DNA of 64,000 nucleotides from Promerops cafer (Eukaryota > Chordata > Aves > Passeriformes > Nectariniidae). How positions within the stretch are numbered: the stretch's first letter is position 1; each line of letters begins with the position of its first letter. The DNA lies in NCBI GenBank assembly GCA_013398275.1, contig VZSE01012463.1:1-64000 (forward strand), given 5' to 3'. The notes under the pieces were generated by a model. The model saw only the letters and a list, made by a program, of their open reading frames with translations. It was not told where the DNA came from and did no database searches. Shown here in pieces: positions 32,996 to 43,760 of this stretch. The translations under genes and the position numbers were made by a program.

Positions 32996-34144
32996 ACTGC
33001 AGGAAAATGGAGTATTCAGCAGTAGTGATCTGGGGGGCCTGGAGGAGAGGAAGCTCTGGTGCTCCAGGCAAAGATGCAGCTGAAAATTGCATTTTAAGCT
33101 GGGAGGAGGAGGAGTTTGGCAGGCAGCAGGTGAAGGATGTGGGAGCATGCTTGGCTGCTGATCGTGTAGCTGAGAGCTCCGTGCTGGGTGCCCCTGTGGA
33201 AGCCAGGTCAGGTTTTCACTGGTCTGATGCAGAAATCCTGGTGCATCCCACGCCCCCTCTGCGCTGAGCTACGAGGTCCCCCGGCTCTTGTGGCCCCCTG
33301 CACGCTCTGTGTGGCGTCCAAGGTGCGGGGAGCCCAGGGCCATTAACAGGAAATCTGCAGCACCGGAGCAGTAAGTTGGGAACACTTCCAAAGCTTGAAG
33401 GGTGGCCCCAAAAGCTGTAAGAAAAAGGAGTAGAAAAATGTTAATGGGTACAGAACTTATTCCTAAAGCACCAGTAAGGGGTTTTACTTTTTGTACTTGC
33501 TTGGAAAAATGTCATCCAAGGGCTGCTGCTCCAGCAGGGTAAGGAACGGGGGCTTGCTACAGCTGCAGCCACTGCCAGAATTTCAGAATCTTATTTTGCT
33601 GAAGATTCAGCTGAGTTTTTCCCTGACACGGGTGAGCCTGGTTTGAGGCAGTGATATTTCATAGGGCTTTGGACTGATGAAAAATTGGAAGTGTTTTTTT
33701 CTGGCTTCTCTGTGGTTCGTGTAGCATAACAAAGGCCTGCATTTTATTTCCAAGTCAATTGCACAAGTCCATAGACACTGTTTATTTAAGCATAATCTCA
33801 CCTTAAATACAGCCATTCTTTGGGAGGTCTCAGCCACCAATAGAGGCAGAAACTGTGATCCAGGTTTATATAAATAATAGCTGGGGTTTATTTTGTGTCC
33901 CAGAGGGAGGATAGTGCAGGTGTGTGCCTTTGTAGAAATACTAAAAGATTTAGCGAGTAGTGGCTTTAAAATTTAATCTGTGCAATCTGCTTCCTGAAAA
34001 TAAACTTTTAAAAGGCTCCTGTCTCCTGTCCCTCTCAGGGAGGAGCTCTTGCTGTGTGGAATATTCTGATGCTGGCAGTGTGACAGTGGCACCCGGCCGT
34101 GTCAGTGACTGACTGACAGCTGGACTGGTGCCTGCCCAGTGTGT
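32996..34144. other. Unassigned non-coding DNA
   Basis: No gene was recognised. Frames at 33007-33267 plus and 33607-33840 minus are short and match nothing I know. Confidence 0.4.
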
Positions 34145-34380
34145 GCAGCTTGTTTTTCTTTTCTTTGGGTTGCGATTCCTGTCATTATTTTCCCATACTA
34201 AGCATCTGTATTTTTAAATATAATTTTCTTGAATAATTTGAATTAATGTTCAGGCAATTACCAGGCTCTTCATGTACTTAGGGTACATATGTAATTGCAT
34301 CATTTGGACAGTTAATTGCACTGTTTAATGACGTTACATCAATTTCCTTATTAAACATAATGAATCAAATGCCACTGCCA
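34145..34380. promoter_or_regulatory. AT-rich island with clustered homeodomain and CRE-like motifs
   Basis: Within 230 bp there are TAATTGCAT at 34292-34300, TTAATTGCA at 34312-34320 and a CRE-like TGACGTTA at 34329-34336, followed by ATCAATTT and AATGAATCAAA. Such spacing of homeodomain, POU and ATF-type sites is usual in vertebrate developmental enhancers. I rate it the best enhancer candidate of the window together with 54360-54610. Confidence 0.3.
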
Positions 34381-35496
34381 TGCTCGTGGGGCTCTGAAGG
34401 AGCAGTTTCTCAGAGGGTGGCTTTCCTAGCAGGAGGAAGCCTGACAGAAAATGCTTGAACTGTACTGCAAGGTGCTTTCACACGGCTTTGACCAAAGATG
34501 TAAACTGAGTTTTGAAGGAGGAAAGTAAAGGTGTTCCGTTCCAGGATTTTGGGGTTCAGCATCCATTCTGGACCCTTAGCACGAAGAGGGGAGCAAAGGG
34601 GTGACCTGTGCAAGAGAGAGGAGGGCAGCTCCTGGCAGCAGTGCCTGGGGCCGTGTCCGGGGGGACAGACCCCACCCCAGGGACGCCCGTCCCGCCTGGG
34701 ACAGGTGCCCGGCCCGGCTCTGCCCCTCAGCTCTGCTGCGGGGTGTTCAGCTGTGGAAAGGCTCCCAGCGTGTGCGAGCAGGGAGGAGGAGCCCGAGCGC
34801 TGAGACTGAGAGCTGGGCGCTGAAACTGCGCGGAGAGCCGGGGAAACCGAGGCACTGGGGGGGAGTGTCGGCAGTGCTGAAAGCAACAGGGAACTGAGAG
34901 CGAGGAGCTGCACAAGTCAGGCTTCAAACTTCAAGGAAAGGAAAGCTGCTTTATTATTCCCTTAAGTTTATTAGCAGTAACATTTCCAAAAGGTTAAGCT
35001 GAATTGTTGAAATGAAGACTAACGGTGTTTGTGGTAGACTTGAAAAGTGAACTGCCCTGATGAAGAATTGCTGCCCCATTTTCCTTGGTTTGCTGTTTTT
35101 ACACTGATGATGCATTGTTGTAACACCTGCTAATGCCCAAATACTTGATGATTCTGTCATACCTGGTGAGAACTTTTTTTCGGAGGGATGCTAGTGCTAG
35201 TTGTTTCTCCAAATGCTTCCCGAATGAATTTTTGCTCAGTTAAGGCAGTTTAGGGATGCCCACAGACGTGGCCTGGTGTGACACCTGCTTGGGAGCCATC
35301 AGGGCCACACCAGCCCCTGCAGGGAGAGCCCCAGGTGCTGCTGAGCCGGGTGGAATTGGGGCAGACGCCTTTCCCAAGCCTTTGGCTGTGCCCCAGGGAA
35401 GGGAAGGGGTTTGTCCTGGCCCTGGTGGGAAAAGGGCCGCTTTTGCTCAGGGAGGAAATTTGTTTTGTGCTTCTACAGCTTATTTAGAACCACATT
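34381..35496. other. Unassigned non-coding DNA with CpG cluster at 34640-34850
   Basis: No gene was recognised. The cluster at 34640-34850 is moderately CpG-rich and open in three plus-strand frames, which reflects base composition. The rest is plain. Confidence 0.35.
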
Positions 35497-35540
35497 CTGC
35501 TTTGGGTTGGAAGGGGCCATGTAAATCACCCGCTCACTGT
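35497..35540 (-). mobile_element. Possible CR1 LINE remnant
   Basis: The text 'ctttgggttggaaggggcca' followed by 'tgtaaatcacc' looks like the minus-strand CR1 terminus 'tttgggttggaagggacctt'. The match is too short to be certain. Confidence 0.45.
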
Positions 35541-38138
35541 GGGGGGAAGAGGCCGATCAAACTCATTCTCTTTGGGAAGCTATTTGAAGCTCTCTTTGCC
35601 AAGGCTGAGTCAAAGGTTTCATTTTCAGTTTTCCGCTCGTTCCCAGCAGCCCGGGGCTGTCATTCGGTGCCTCGCGGCTCCCGGCGGGGGCCGGGCTGTG
35701 CCTGCCTGCGCAGACAGGCTGGGTGGGAGGCAGCCTGCGGTTCGGGGGGCAGTGGGAGGAATGCAGCAGTCAGCAGGATGAATAATGCACAGGCAAAATG
35801 ATCTCACTGTCTTGAGGCACTTGGAATCGCAGAGCGAGCCGTGTGTGCCTAAAAGGCACCGTGGGGGCGAGTGCTGCTCCAGGCTGGGCTGAACAATGCC
35901 CTGCCTGCTCTGGGGGTGGCACCTCCAGCCACGGGGGACACGGAGAGGTTGGGATTTCTTTGGCTTCAGCTTCACAGAGCCTGTTTGAGCTATCACTGTG
36001 TGAGTGCTGGGAAAGAGTCTCCCCTTCAAAACTCACTGGGAATGAATGGCTGCCAAGTGTGAAGGGGGTTATAAACTGAGTTGTGTGATTAGGATGATGT
36101 AGCTAATCCTGTCAGCTGGGCTAAGCTCTTGTTCCAGACCTGCTGCGTGCTTAAACCTGCCTGTTCTCTGGGTTCTTGGGGTGGAAGAGCTGGAAATTAT
36201 TCATCTAAAGACTGAAACCTACAGACACTGCCCCCATGCACCTGGGTCCCTGTGCACAGATTATTGAAGGATTTTGGTGCTGTTTTATGATGTCTAATGA
36301 GGGCAACAAAGCAGAAGGAAAGGGAGCATTTTGTGTTGCTTTTAGAAGCCAAAATATGAATGAGTTTTCTTCTACCTTAGGATCAGTGTGCAAAGTAGGT
36401 ACCAGAGACTTCCATGCAATATTATAGACACAAACAGATTTGACAGGGTTTTCTTTTCCCTGTGGAATTTCTAGTAAGTAGAGATAAATTATCTCATCTG
36501 TTGCCTGTTTATTAGCTGGGGCTGTATCGAATTAAGTGCCTTCAGTATTGCTGCGAGATGGAGAAATAATCACTACCCTCTATTTAATCACTTCTCTGCC
36601 AGCATGAGCTCACAGGCTCTGGGGCTTGAGGAATTTGCTGGCCCTGTTTGGCCACGTGTGTGTGCATGTGCAGAGGTGCTGCTTAGGGAATGGCTTGGAA
36701 ATACCTGCCAGAAGCTCTGGGAGTCTCTTGCTTTTTATTCCTCCTCTTGGCACTTCTCATCTCTCACCTACAGCTTTGACACCACCTCATTGTTTGTGAC
36801 CAGACAGATTTGCTACAACACAACCATCTATGACCAGTAGAATGTTTCCTGTGCAGAGAACCTTTTTCTGATACAAAACATGGATTTTTGTGTAAGTGAA
36901 GCTTTGGAGCTGTGGCACAGGTTGGAGGGCAGCTCAGGAGACTGGCTGGGCCCCTCTCGGGCAGGAAAAACCAATTTAAGGTTACACCACTTTGCTTGGG
37001 CTCACATCCACTTGAGCTTTGAGGGTCTCCAGTGCAGGAGATCCCAGGGCTCAGGGAAACCTGATGTTACAGCAGCACTTCTTGTTGGAAGTGTCACCTA
37101 GGGAATGAAATAGGTCCCCAGGACATGTTAGGAATGCCCTGCAGTGTCCTGTATTACCTTTGGGTTAAACAGCCTCCCCCTGCTGCTGCTGCTGAGTCTA
37201 AAAGCAGAATACTTTTGAATGACCTGTTTCAGAAAGCAGGTGGTGCTTGGAGAGTCCATGTCCTCAACCTGCTGGTGCGTTTTTGTCTCGTCTGCAGTCA
37301 CTGTTATCCTGGAGTAACACACAGCATTCAAACAGTGCTTTACTTGTATTCATGTGGTAAATTGATCTGGTTTGAGTGAACCGTAATTCTTTGTTCAAAC
37401 CCCCCCCCAAACCACCTTTATTACCTTTGCCACTCCACCTTTCTGAAGGCTGCATTAGCAATTAAAATGTGGCTTTTCATTGTAGGCTTTCCTCTCCTGA
37501 TCAGCCTTTGCCTGGGAGGGTACTGGGGCACGTTTATTGCTCACAAACACCTCTTCTGTTACACTTTAATGACATTTCAGCAGCTCTCAGGTCACTCCAG
37601 AGCAGGGCAGCAGCCCCAGGTACTCGGGAGGTCCGTGGGGTGACAGCAGCCCTTCACACACACAAGTGCTTTTTCCTCTAGCACGGATGGAGAGCAGGGC
37701 TCTGTGCTGCTGTCACCTCACACTCCTGGAGCAAGAGGCACTTCTGAGGGCTGCACTTCTGAAAGGTTAAAGGCAGCGTCTGTGTCTGACTACAGGCAGA
37801 GTTTTGTGCCTTTGGAAAGCCACGTGGTGGTGGTGACAGCAGTGGCACCCTCAGCCACCTGAGCCTCATCCCTGCGTGGTCTGGTGTTCCACTGCCAGCC
37901 CTTCCAGGGGTCAGCCAGGGCTGAGGGGTGCAAATCCCACCCCGATAAGGTTTTTGTGATGCCTCTGAATAACGGGGCTGTTCCAGCTGCAGAGAGGGCA
38001 CTGCCTGTCCCCTTCCCCTTTCCTGGCTTGTGGCAGCACCCTCAGAAGTGCAGGTGAGGGTTCAAGCCTTGCTGACTTCTCAGGGAGCAGCTTTTTTGTG
38101 TGGTAGCTTTTGTTCCTTTTCTTTTTGTTTGGTTTAGT
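35541..38138. other. Unassigned non-coding DNA
   Basis: No gene was recognised. 35640-35760 is CpG-richer. 36420-36600 and 37320-37480 are AT-richer. Nothing repeated or structured was seen. Confidence 0.4.
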
Positions 38139-38355
38139 TAGAGTCCCAGACTTCTTTGGGTTGGAGGGACCTTAAATCCCACCCAGGGCCCCCCCTGCCA
38201 TGGCAGAGACCCCTCCCACTGTCCCAGGCTGCTCCAGCCCCAGTGTCCAGCCTGGCCTTGGGCACTGCCAGGGATCCAGGGGCAGCCCCAGCTGCTCTGG
38301 GCACCTGTGCCAGGGCTGCCCACCCTCCCAGGGAACAGTTTCTTCCCAAAATCTG
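38139..38355 (-). mobile_element. CR1 LINE fragment, near-complete 3' end
   Basis: In minus orientation this is the best-preserved copy of the main CR1 subfamily here. Landmarks on the plus strand run from 'tttgggttggagggacctta' through 'ctgccatggcagagaccc', 'ccactgtcccaggctgctcc' and 'ggccttgggcactgccaggg' to 'cagtttcttcccaaaatctg'. It is in the same orientation as the next two copies (39819 and 40619). Confidence 0.95.
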
Positions 38356-39818
38356 TTTGGTGATTTGTTTTTTCCTCCCCGAATCACTTTGTTCTCTTCT
38401 TGTGAACCAGCCTTGTCACACCACATGGGATGTCCTGGCAGCTTGATCATCCTCACTGTGCTAATTAGATCTCCTTGCTGGAACATCTTCCCCTACCTTC
38501 CACAGGCCATATGTGGCAGCAGCTAAATTTGAGTCAACAAACGTAATTCTCTGCAGTATGGGACTGTGGCAGGGAACTTCTTGGGTGTTACAGTGATGGC
38601 AATGAGAGTGTGCTGTGTGGTGCCTTCTAGAAACAACAGAAACCAAATTCTTTGTAGAATCGGGTGTAAATGAAACCTGACGGTTTAGGGGGAGGTCCCA
38701 CTCAAGAGGGTGGCATCACTGCCCAGGTTGGCTCGATGATCATCATACCTGGGGTGTTCTGTGATCAGTGCAGAACTGCAGCAAGACGTGAGCTTAAAGG
38801 AGGCAGAGGCTGTGGTGTGGCAGCCCGGTGTGGGGGGCACACTGCCACACACACATTAACCCCCAGCGCTCCTGCTGCCCTGGAAGCCTCAGGGAGTTGG
38901 TCTTGCCAGTAAAACATTACCCTGCAGATGACAACTGCTCTTAACGATTGCACATGCAGCATTTAAATCAGCTTTTCATTGTTTCCCGTGTTTGGGTGCA
39001 GATTTGTGGGCACTAGGAGTGGTAATTAAGTATTTGTCTGTGCCCTGGGAAGAGGACAGAACAAAAAGCATCTGTTGTGAGAGGGAGGTTTATATCAGCT
39101 AATAACAAAAACTTTGTAAGTGGGAAGAGAGTTAAATACTGCAATGAATAGTCACTGAATTTTGTAGGATCCCTGTACCTCCCTCTCCATAGGTTTTTGG
39201 GGAGAGACCACGTTGTGCTGGCACAGCTTTATTGTTGATTCTGCTTTGAGTCCGTGGGATGGACTGGGGAAATATTTTAGATTAATTTTTTATGATGCTA
39301 GGACAATTTTGTGCATATAAGCCCGGCAGAAATTCTTGTAGGAAGTGAATGTTTGGGTTTTAATCCCAATCACAGTTAGTAAGCATCCAGAGTGATTCTT
39401 GTACATGTGCTCTGCTTAAATAAAACGTTCTTGTGGTGTTGACTTGTTTTACCTGAATCCATTTGATATGTGTGTTGTTACTAATATTGGATTTTTTGTC
39501 TGTGTGTTTTGTCTGCTACTGAAATGTGATTTAGAAATCCAATAACACTAATGTGCTGCAGAAATATGGCTTGATGCACTGACCAGGAGTAACCCACCAG
39601 AAGTATTGCTTTAGTTTTAAAGCTGACCTTTTCTGTTATTTAGCAGAAAATCCACAATTGCAAAAGGAAATAGAGCTTTTCTTTTGTGGCCAGGATAGAT
39701 TCCTTCAGGCTAGAAAAGACTGAGGGATTGGGCTGCTTTCCCTGTGCTAGTACAACAAGAATAAGGACATTTTTGATTAATAACTTCTGACAGTGCCAAC
39801 ACGGGTCAGAATTGCCCC
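38356..39818. other. Unassigned non-coding DNA
   Basis: No gene was recognised. AT content rises between 38940 and 39780 and open frames are scarce there. Confidence 0.4.
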
Positions 39819-39965
39819 AGAATCATGGAATGGCTTTGGTTGGGAGAGACTTCAGAGCCCGTCCAGTGCCACCTGGGCAGGGACACTTTGCACCACCCCA
39901 GGTTGTTCCAAGGCCTGTCCAGCCGGGCTCTGGACACTTCCAGGCATCCAGGGACACCTGGTGGA
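39819..39965 (-). mobile_element. CR1 LINE fragment
   Basis: The minus-strand CR1 terminus is clear: 'agaatcatggaatggctttg' and 'ttgggagagacttcagagcc', followed by the 'gggcagggacact' block and 'cctgtccagccgggctctgg'. The end at the right side is uncertain. Confidence 0.88.
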
Positions 39966-40618
39966 GAGTTCTCCCAGCAGCGTGGACAGCAACTGCCACC
40001 AGCGGGACCCTTGGGACCGAGGGCTCTTCCTGCCACTGCTCCTGTTTTGGACTGGTTATTCTGGGACTCGGTGCACAGGTTTTAGCTGTTGTATAAAATT
40101 GCAAATGATCCTGATGAAATTTGTGAGGAAAAAATATGGATCCCTTTCTAAGAGTTTTCTAAGAGGAGATGTGTTCCTATTCTCTGTTCTGAAAAAGGTC
40201 TTTCAAATCAGGTATAGCTTTATAACCACTGGGCAACTTCTTGAAATCATCCTATAAAGTTTGATAAAAACCCAACATGTCAAAGAAATTATGCAAAAGC
40301 ATGCAAAGTACTCTGAAAGAGAGCTTCCCTTTTTCTGCTAAATCCAGTATTGAGAACTTCCAAGTTCTCTATAAAAATATGCTGATGTTCTTTTATAAAT
40401 ATCATGTACCACTTTATAAATATTTTATGGAAAATATTAACACTTTGCTTCAGAGGAAAGCTTTTGAGGCTTTTAGGCACATCAGAATTGCTTTTTCCAG
40501 TCCTCCTACACTGCATCATCCTCCCCACTGCTTTTGTCCTTATGCAGAGTGTTCCTGAGGAAACACAGAGGTATCTTAAAATCCCTCAATGAAATCAGCT
40601 GAGGCTGTGAGGGCAGCA
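39966..40618. other. Unassigned non-coding DNA
   Basis: No gene was recognised. 40085-40480 is AT-rich with moderately long frames on both strands that show no known domain. Confidence 0.4.
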
Positions 40619-40765
40619 TCACAGAATTGTTAAGGCTGAAAGAGACCTTTAAGATCACCAGGTCCAACTCATCATCCCACCACCCTGATCTCCACTAAAC
40701 TGTCCCCAGTGCCACAGCCACACATTTTTGAGGCTCCCCCTCTGCCCTGAGCAGCCTCTTCAATG
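40619..40765 (-). mobile_element. CR1 LINE fragment, other subfamily
   Basis: The minus-strand text 'tcacagaattgttaaggctg' and 'agacctttaagatcaccagg', then 'ccactaaactgtccccagtg' and 'agcagcctcttcaatgctg', is that of a CR1 subfamily different from the main one in the window. It lies directly before the poly-T run and assembly gap. Confidence 0.9.
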
Positions 40766-40806
40766 CTGCCATCAAAAGCTGTAGCCACAAAGAAAAACTC
40801 TGAATC

Positions 40807-40887
40807 TTTTTTTTTTTTTTTTTTTNNNNNNNNNNNNNNNNNNNNNNNNNTCTCTTTTTTAATTTTTTTTTTTTTTTTTTTTTTTTT
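40807..40887. repeat. Poly-T tract interrupted by a 25-N gap
   Basis: Nineteen T at 40807-40825 are followed by 25 N at 40826-40850, then TCTCTTTTTTAA and twenty-five T at 40863-40887. The gap is a sequencing failure in the homopolymer. The true length is unknown. Confidence 0.97.
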
Positions 40888-42199
40888 GTCTGGAAGGCTT
40901 GGAACCACTGCTGGTCTGTGAAATGTCCCCAGTTGATTGCTGCAGCAGTGTGACCTCGGGGGGATGAGCTGCTCTGGCAGGTGCTTGTGATCTCTATTTA
41001 TTGCTGTGTTTGGAACACACTGGGCCCTGTTTTATTGCTGGCTGTTGATGGGGAAGTAAAAGGTCTGTGGTTTCAGAAGTGGCTGTGCAGGTTGGCTTCA
41101 GGCACTGAACTGTCAGGCAGTGATGAGCAATAAAGGCTGGAACACTTTACATTGCTCTGCAAAGCCCTGGTGTGTTAATGACAGCGAGATCTTTCTGCAG
41201 CAAGGTGTTCTTTGTGGTGGTGGTGACCAGCGTGAGGCGGGGGAGCATTGATTCCTTGGATCGATGGGACTGTGAGTCACTGAAGCATTGTGCACCCCCA
41301 GATGTGAGCGTGTTCATGGGGTGCTGGCATTTCTGCCCACGACGCCAGCAGCCACTTCAGCAGCTGGTTTGCTCTCCCCTCCAGCAGTGTGTGAGGCTGG
41401 CTGGGGTGCCAGGAGCCAAGGTGCTGAGCAGAACCACCACGTTCCAGCGCTGAGGCACCAGGGCTGGCCACCTTGGGCAGGCTGTTCTTTCTGGGGGGTC
41501 GGCACACCCTGTGTGTGACTCCTGCCTCCCTCATCATTCTCCCCAGACTTGGGCTTCATGATTCCCCTCCTTTGGATGTCTTGCACTGCCTAATTTTCAC
41601 CTTGAGGGGTTTTTTTGCCTTTTTTTTTTTTGGATGGATGATTGAAGGAAGGACGCTGAGACTGCAACCCCGCTGCCCCGGTGAAGGAGCCTGTGCAGGC
41701 ACAGCACTGAGCCGGGGTCAGGTGTCTGAGGAACGGGAAGAAATCAGGTGTCCCATGGAGGGTTTATCCTGTGCTGTCATTTCCCCCTCCCCGTGTGTGC
41801 CTGCTCCTGGTTGCTTTCAATCTCTCCATTGTCTGCTCCCCTGCACGTTTCTGCTTGCTGTGAGGTCTGTAAGCTCTAAACGTCCTTCAGGGTCAGATAT
41901 TCCTCTCCTCAGATGCATGCTGGAAATTTTCCTCTTCTCCTGGCTCAGCTCACCATCTGACACTGATGTGGGCTCGCCCTGTGCAGGGTGGAGGATCAGC
42001 CACCCCACAGTGAAAGCAGGGCTGTGTTTTCTCACCAGCCTTACCCTGAGGGGGGCTGCTGCACCCCAGGGCAGAGCTCAGGGCAGAGCTCAGGCTGTGC
42101 TGCTGCTCAGCTGAACCACCTCTGGCTCTGGGGGTGGTTTGGAGAGACCCCAGGAGCTGCCCTGGCTCTGTGTGGGCACAGCCCCCTCCCCGCAGCAGC
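40888..42199. other. Unassigned non-coding DNA
   Basis: No gene was recognised. A 213-codon plus frame (41473-42114) covers part of it but has no known domain and crosses a poly-T run, so I do not annotate it. Confidence 0.4.
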
Positions 42200-42313
42200 T
42201 GCTCCCCTTGGTGCCCAGTGAGAGCCCTGGTGGTGGGGACACTGTGGGGACACTGTGGTGCCAGCCTCCCCTTGGTGCCCTGGCAGTGGGGACACTGGGG
42301 ACACTGTGGTGCC
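42200..42313. repeat. Local tandem duplication with GGGGACACTGT units
   Basis: The blocks CTCCCCTTGGTGCCC and GTGGGGACACTGTGG each occur twice about 50-66 bp apart, and within each half GGGGACACTG is itself repeated. Confidence 0.8.
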
Positions 42314-42467
42314 TCCCATGACAGGCAGGGTTTGTTTGGGGCACCCTGCAAAGGGTGCTGGCTGAGTCCCCTGTAAAACGCAGACAGGGGCAGGTCTCCT
42401 GTCCCCGTCCCTGCCGGGGCCAGGGAAAGCCGAGGAGGGGATGACAGGGGCAGCAGACAGGCCGGGG

Positions 42468-42513
42468 GCCGGGCGGGCAGTGCCCGGGGGGCCGGGCGGG
42501 CAGTGCCCGGGGG
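42468..42513. repeat. 23-bp GC-only repeat, two units
   Basis: The unit GCCGGGCGGGCAGTGCCCGG (plus GGG) is present at 42468 and 42491. Each unit contains CCGGGC facing GCCCGG and could fold into a short hairpin. Confidence 0.9.
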
Positions 42514-43257
42514 CTGCGGGAGCTGCAGCAGGTGCCCGTGCTGCGGGGACAGCCCAGGGTAATGGCCTGCAGGTAGGAGCAGAGCTGTCTGGAGCCAGGC
42601 AGAGCTGTTCCAGCAGTCCTGTCAGTAGCTTGTGCTATCCGCTGCGGGCCAGGGGAAATCATGGGAGTTCGTCTGGCTGCTCCTGTATTGCTGATGTTGT
42701 TTGAGCTCTCGGGGTAGCAGCAGCAATGCTGGAAATGGCACGTTACTCGATGTATTTGTGTATATGTCTACACCTGCTGAACCTCAGTGTTTTCTTGAGA
42801 GCTTGGCCCTTTGTCTTGTAAAGTTTGACAATGTAACCTTGCTAATCTGAACACAAATGGATTTTTTTTTAATGAAGAAACTCCATTTGGTTACTGGGAG
42901 CCCCTGATGCACAGCCCCACTGGACGTGGCGTTATCTGCTCTTTCTTTCTCCCCTCGCCCCTTTCTCCCTTCCCACCCCAAAAGGCACAGCCCAACCACC
43001 CGTTCTTCCCTTGAGTTTCTGCTCTCCCTGGCTGCTGCTGTGTAGGAGAGCTTGTTCCTGACACGTTCCTGCTGCTCATAACGAGCTCTCACTCCAGGGG
43101 CTGATCAATAGCAGAGCCCAGCAGGTCTGTCTCCATTGCTTGTTTTCTCTATCTTGAATCTGCCAAGAGAGATTAGACCATTGCCAAGGTCACTCAATAG
43201 GCTGTGAGTGAAGGAAAAGATATCTGGCTGACTTTTTTAGGACAGACTGCAAAAAGG
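42514..43257. other. Unassigned non-coding DNA
   Basis: No gene was recognised. The 42720-42900 part is AT-richer. Confidence 0.4.
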
Positions 43258-43760
43258 CAAGAGCGGAGCTCAAGCCGAGCGCGCAGTGCGGGATTAAATC
43301 TGCCTAAGGGCACAGAGGGGCTGCGGAGCGGAACTGGGGCGAGGGATGCGTCCCCTGGCAGGGGCAGTGCCGGGGGGCAGGGCCGTGGGGCAGGGCCGTG
43401 GGGCAGGGCCGTGGGCCAGTGCCGGGGCAGGCCGTGGGCCAGTGCCAGGGCAGTGCCGGGGCAGGCCTGCGGGGCAGTGCCGTGGAGCAGGCCGCGGCAG
43501 TGCCGGGGCAGGGCCGGGGCAGGCCTCGGCAGCGAGGAGCCAGCCGGCGGTTCGGGAGCGGAGCGGAGCCCAGGTGCCGAAATCCAGGAGCGCTGCGCGG
43601 GTTGTGCGGGGCAGAGCTGGAGCTGCGGCACTCCGGGCGCTGAGAGCAGCCCTGTGCTCCTGGCGTCCTCCTGCTGCCACAGTGCGACCCCGAGCGCTGC
43701 TCGAGGGGCTGAGGTGCTCCAGAACCTCCTGTGCACTGGGCTCTCGCGTAGCTGAGCTGC
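43258..43760. promoter_or_regulatory. CpG-rich block built around a minisatellite
   Basis: CpG density is high from 43258 to about 43700. Much of it comes from a minisatellite (43361-43535), so the block may not be a real promoter. Frames on both strands exceed 150 codons for the same reason. Confidence 0.35.
43361..43535. repeat. GGGGCAGTGCCG / GGGGCAGGGCCGT minisatellite
   Basis: Irregular units of 12-17 bp of the form GGGGCAGGGCCGTG and GGGCCAGTGCCG alternate over 175 bp. Three identical 14 bp units follow one another near 43377-43418. Confidence 0.9.
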
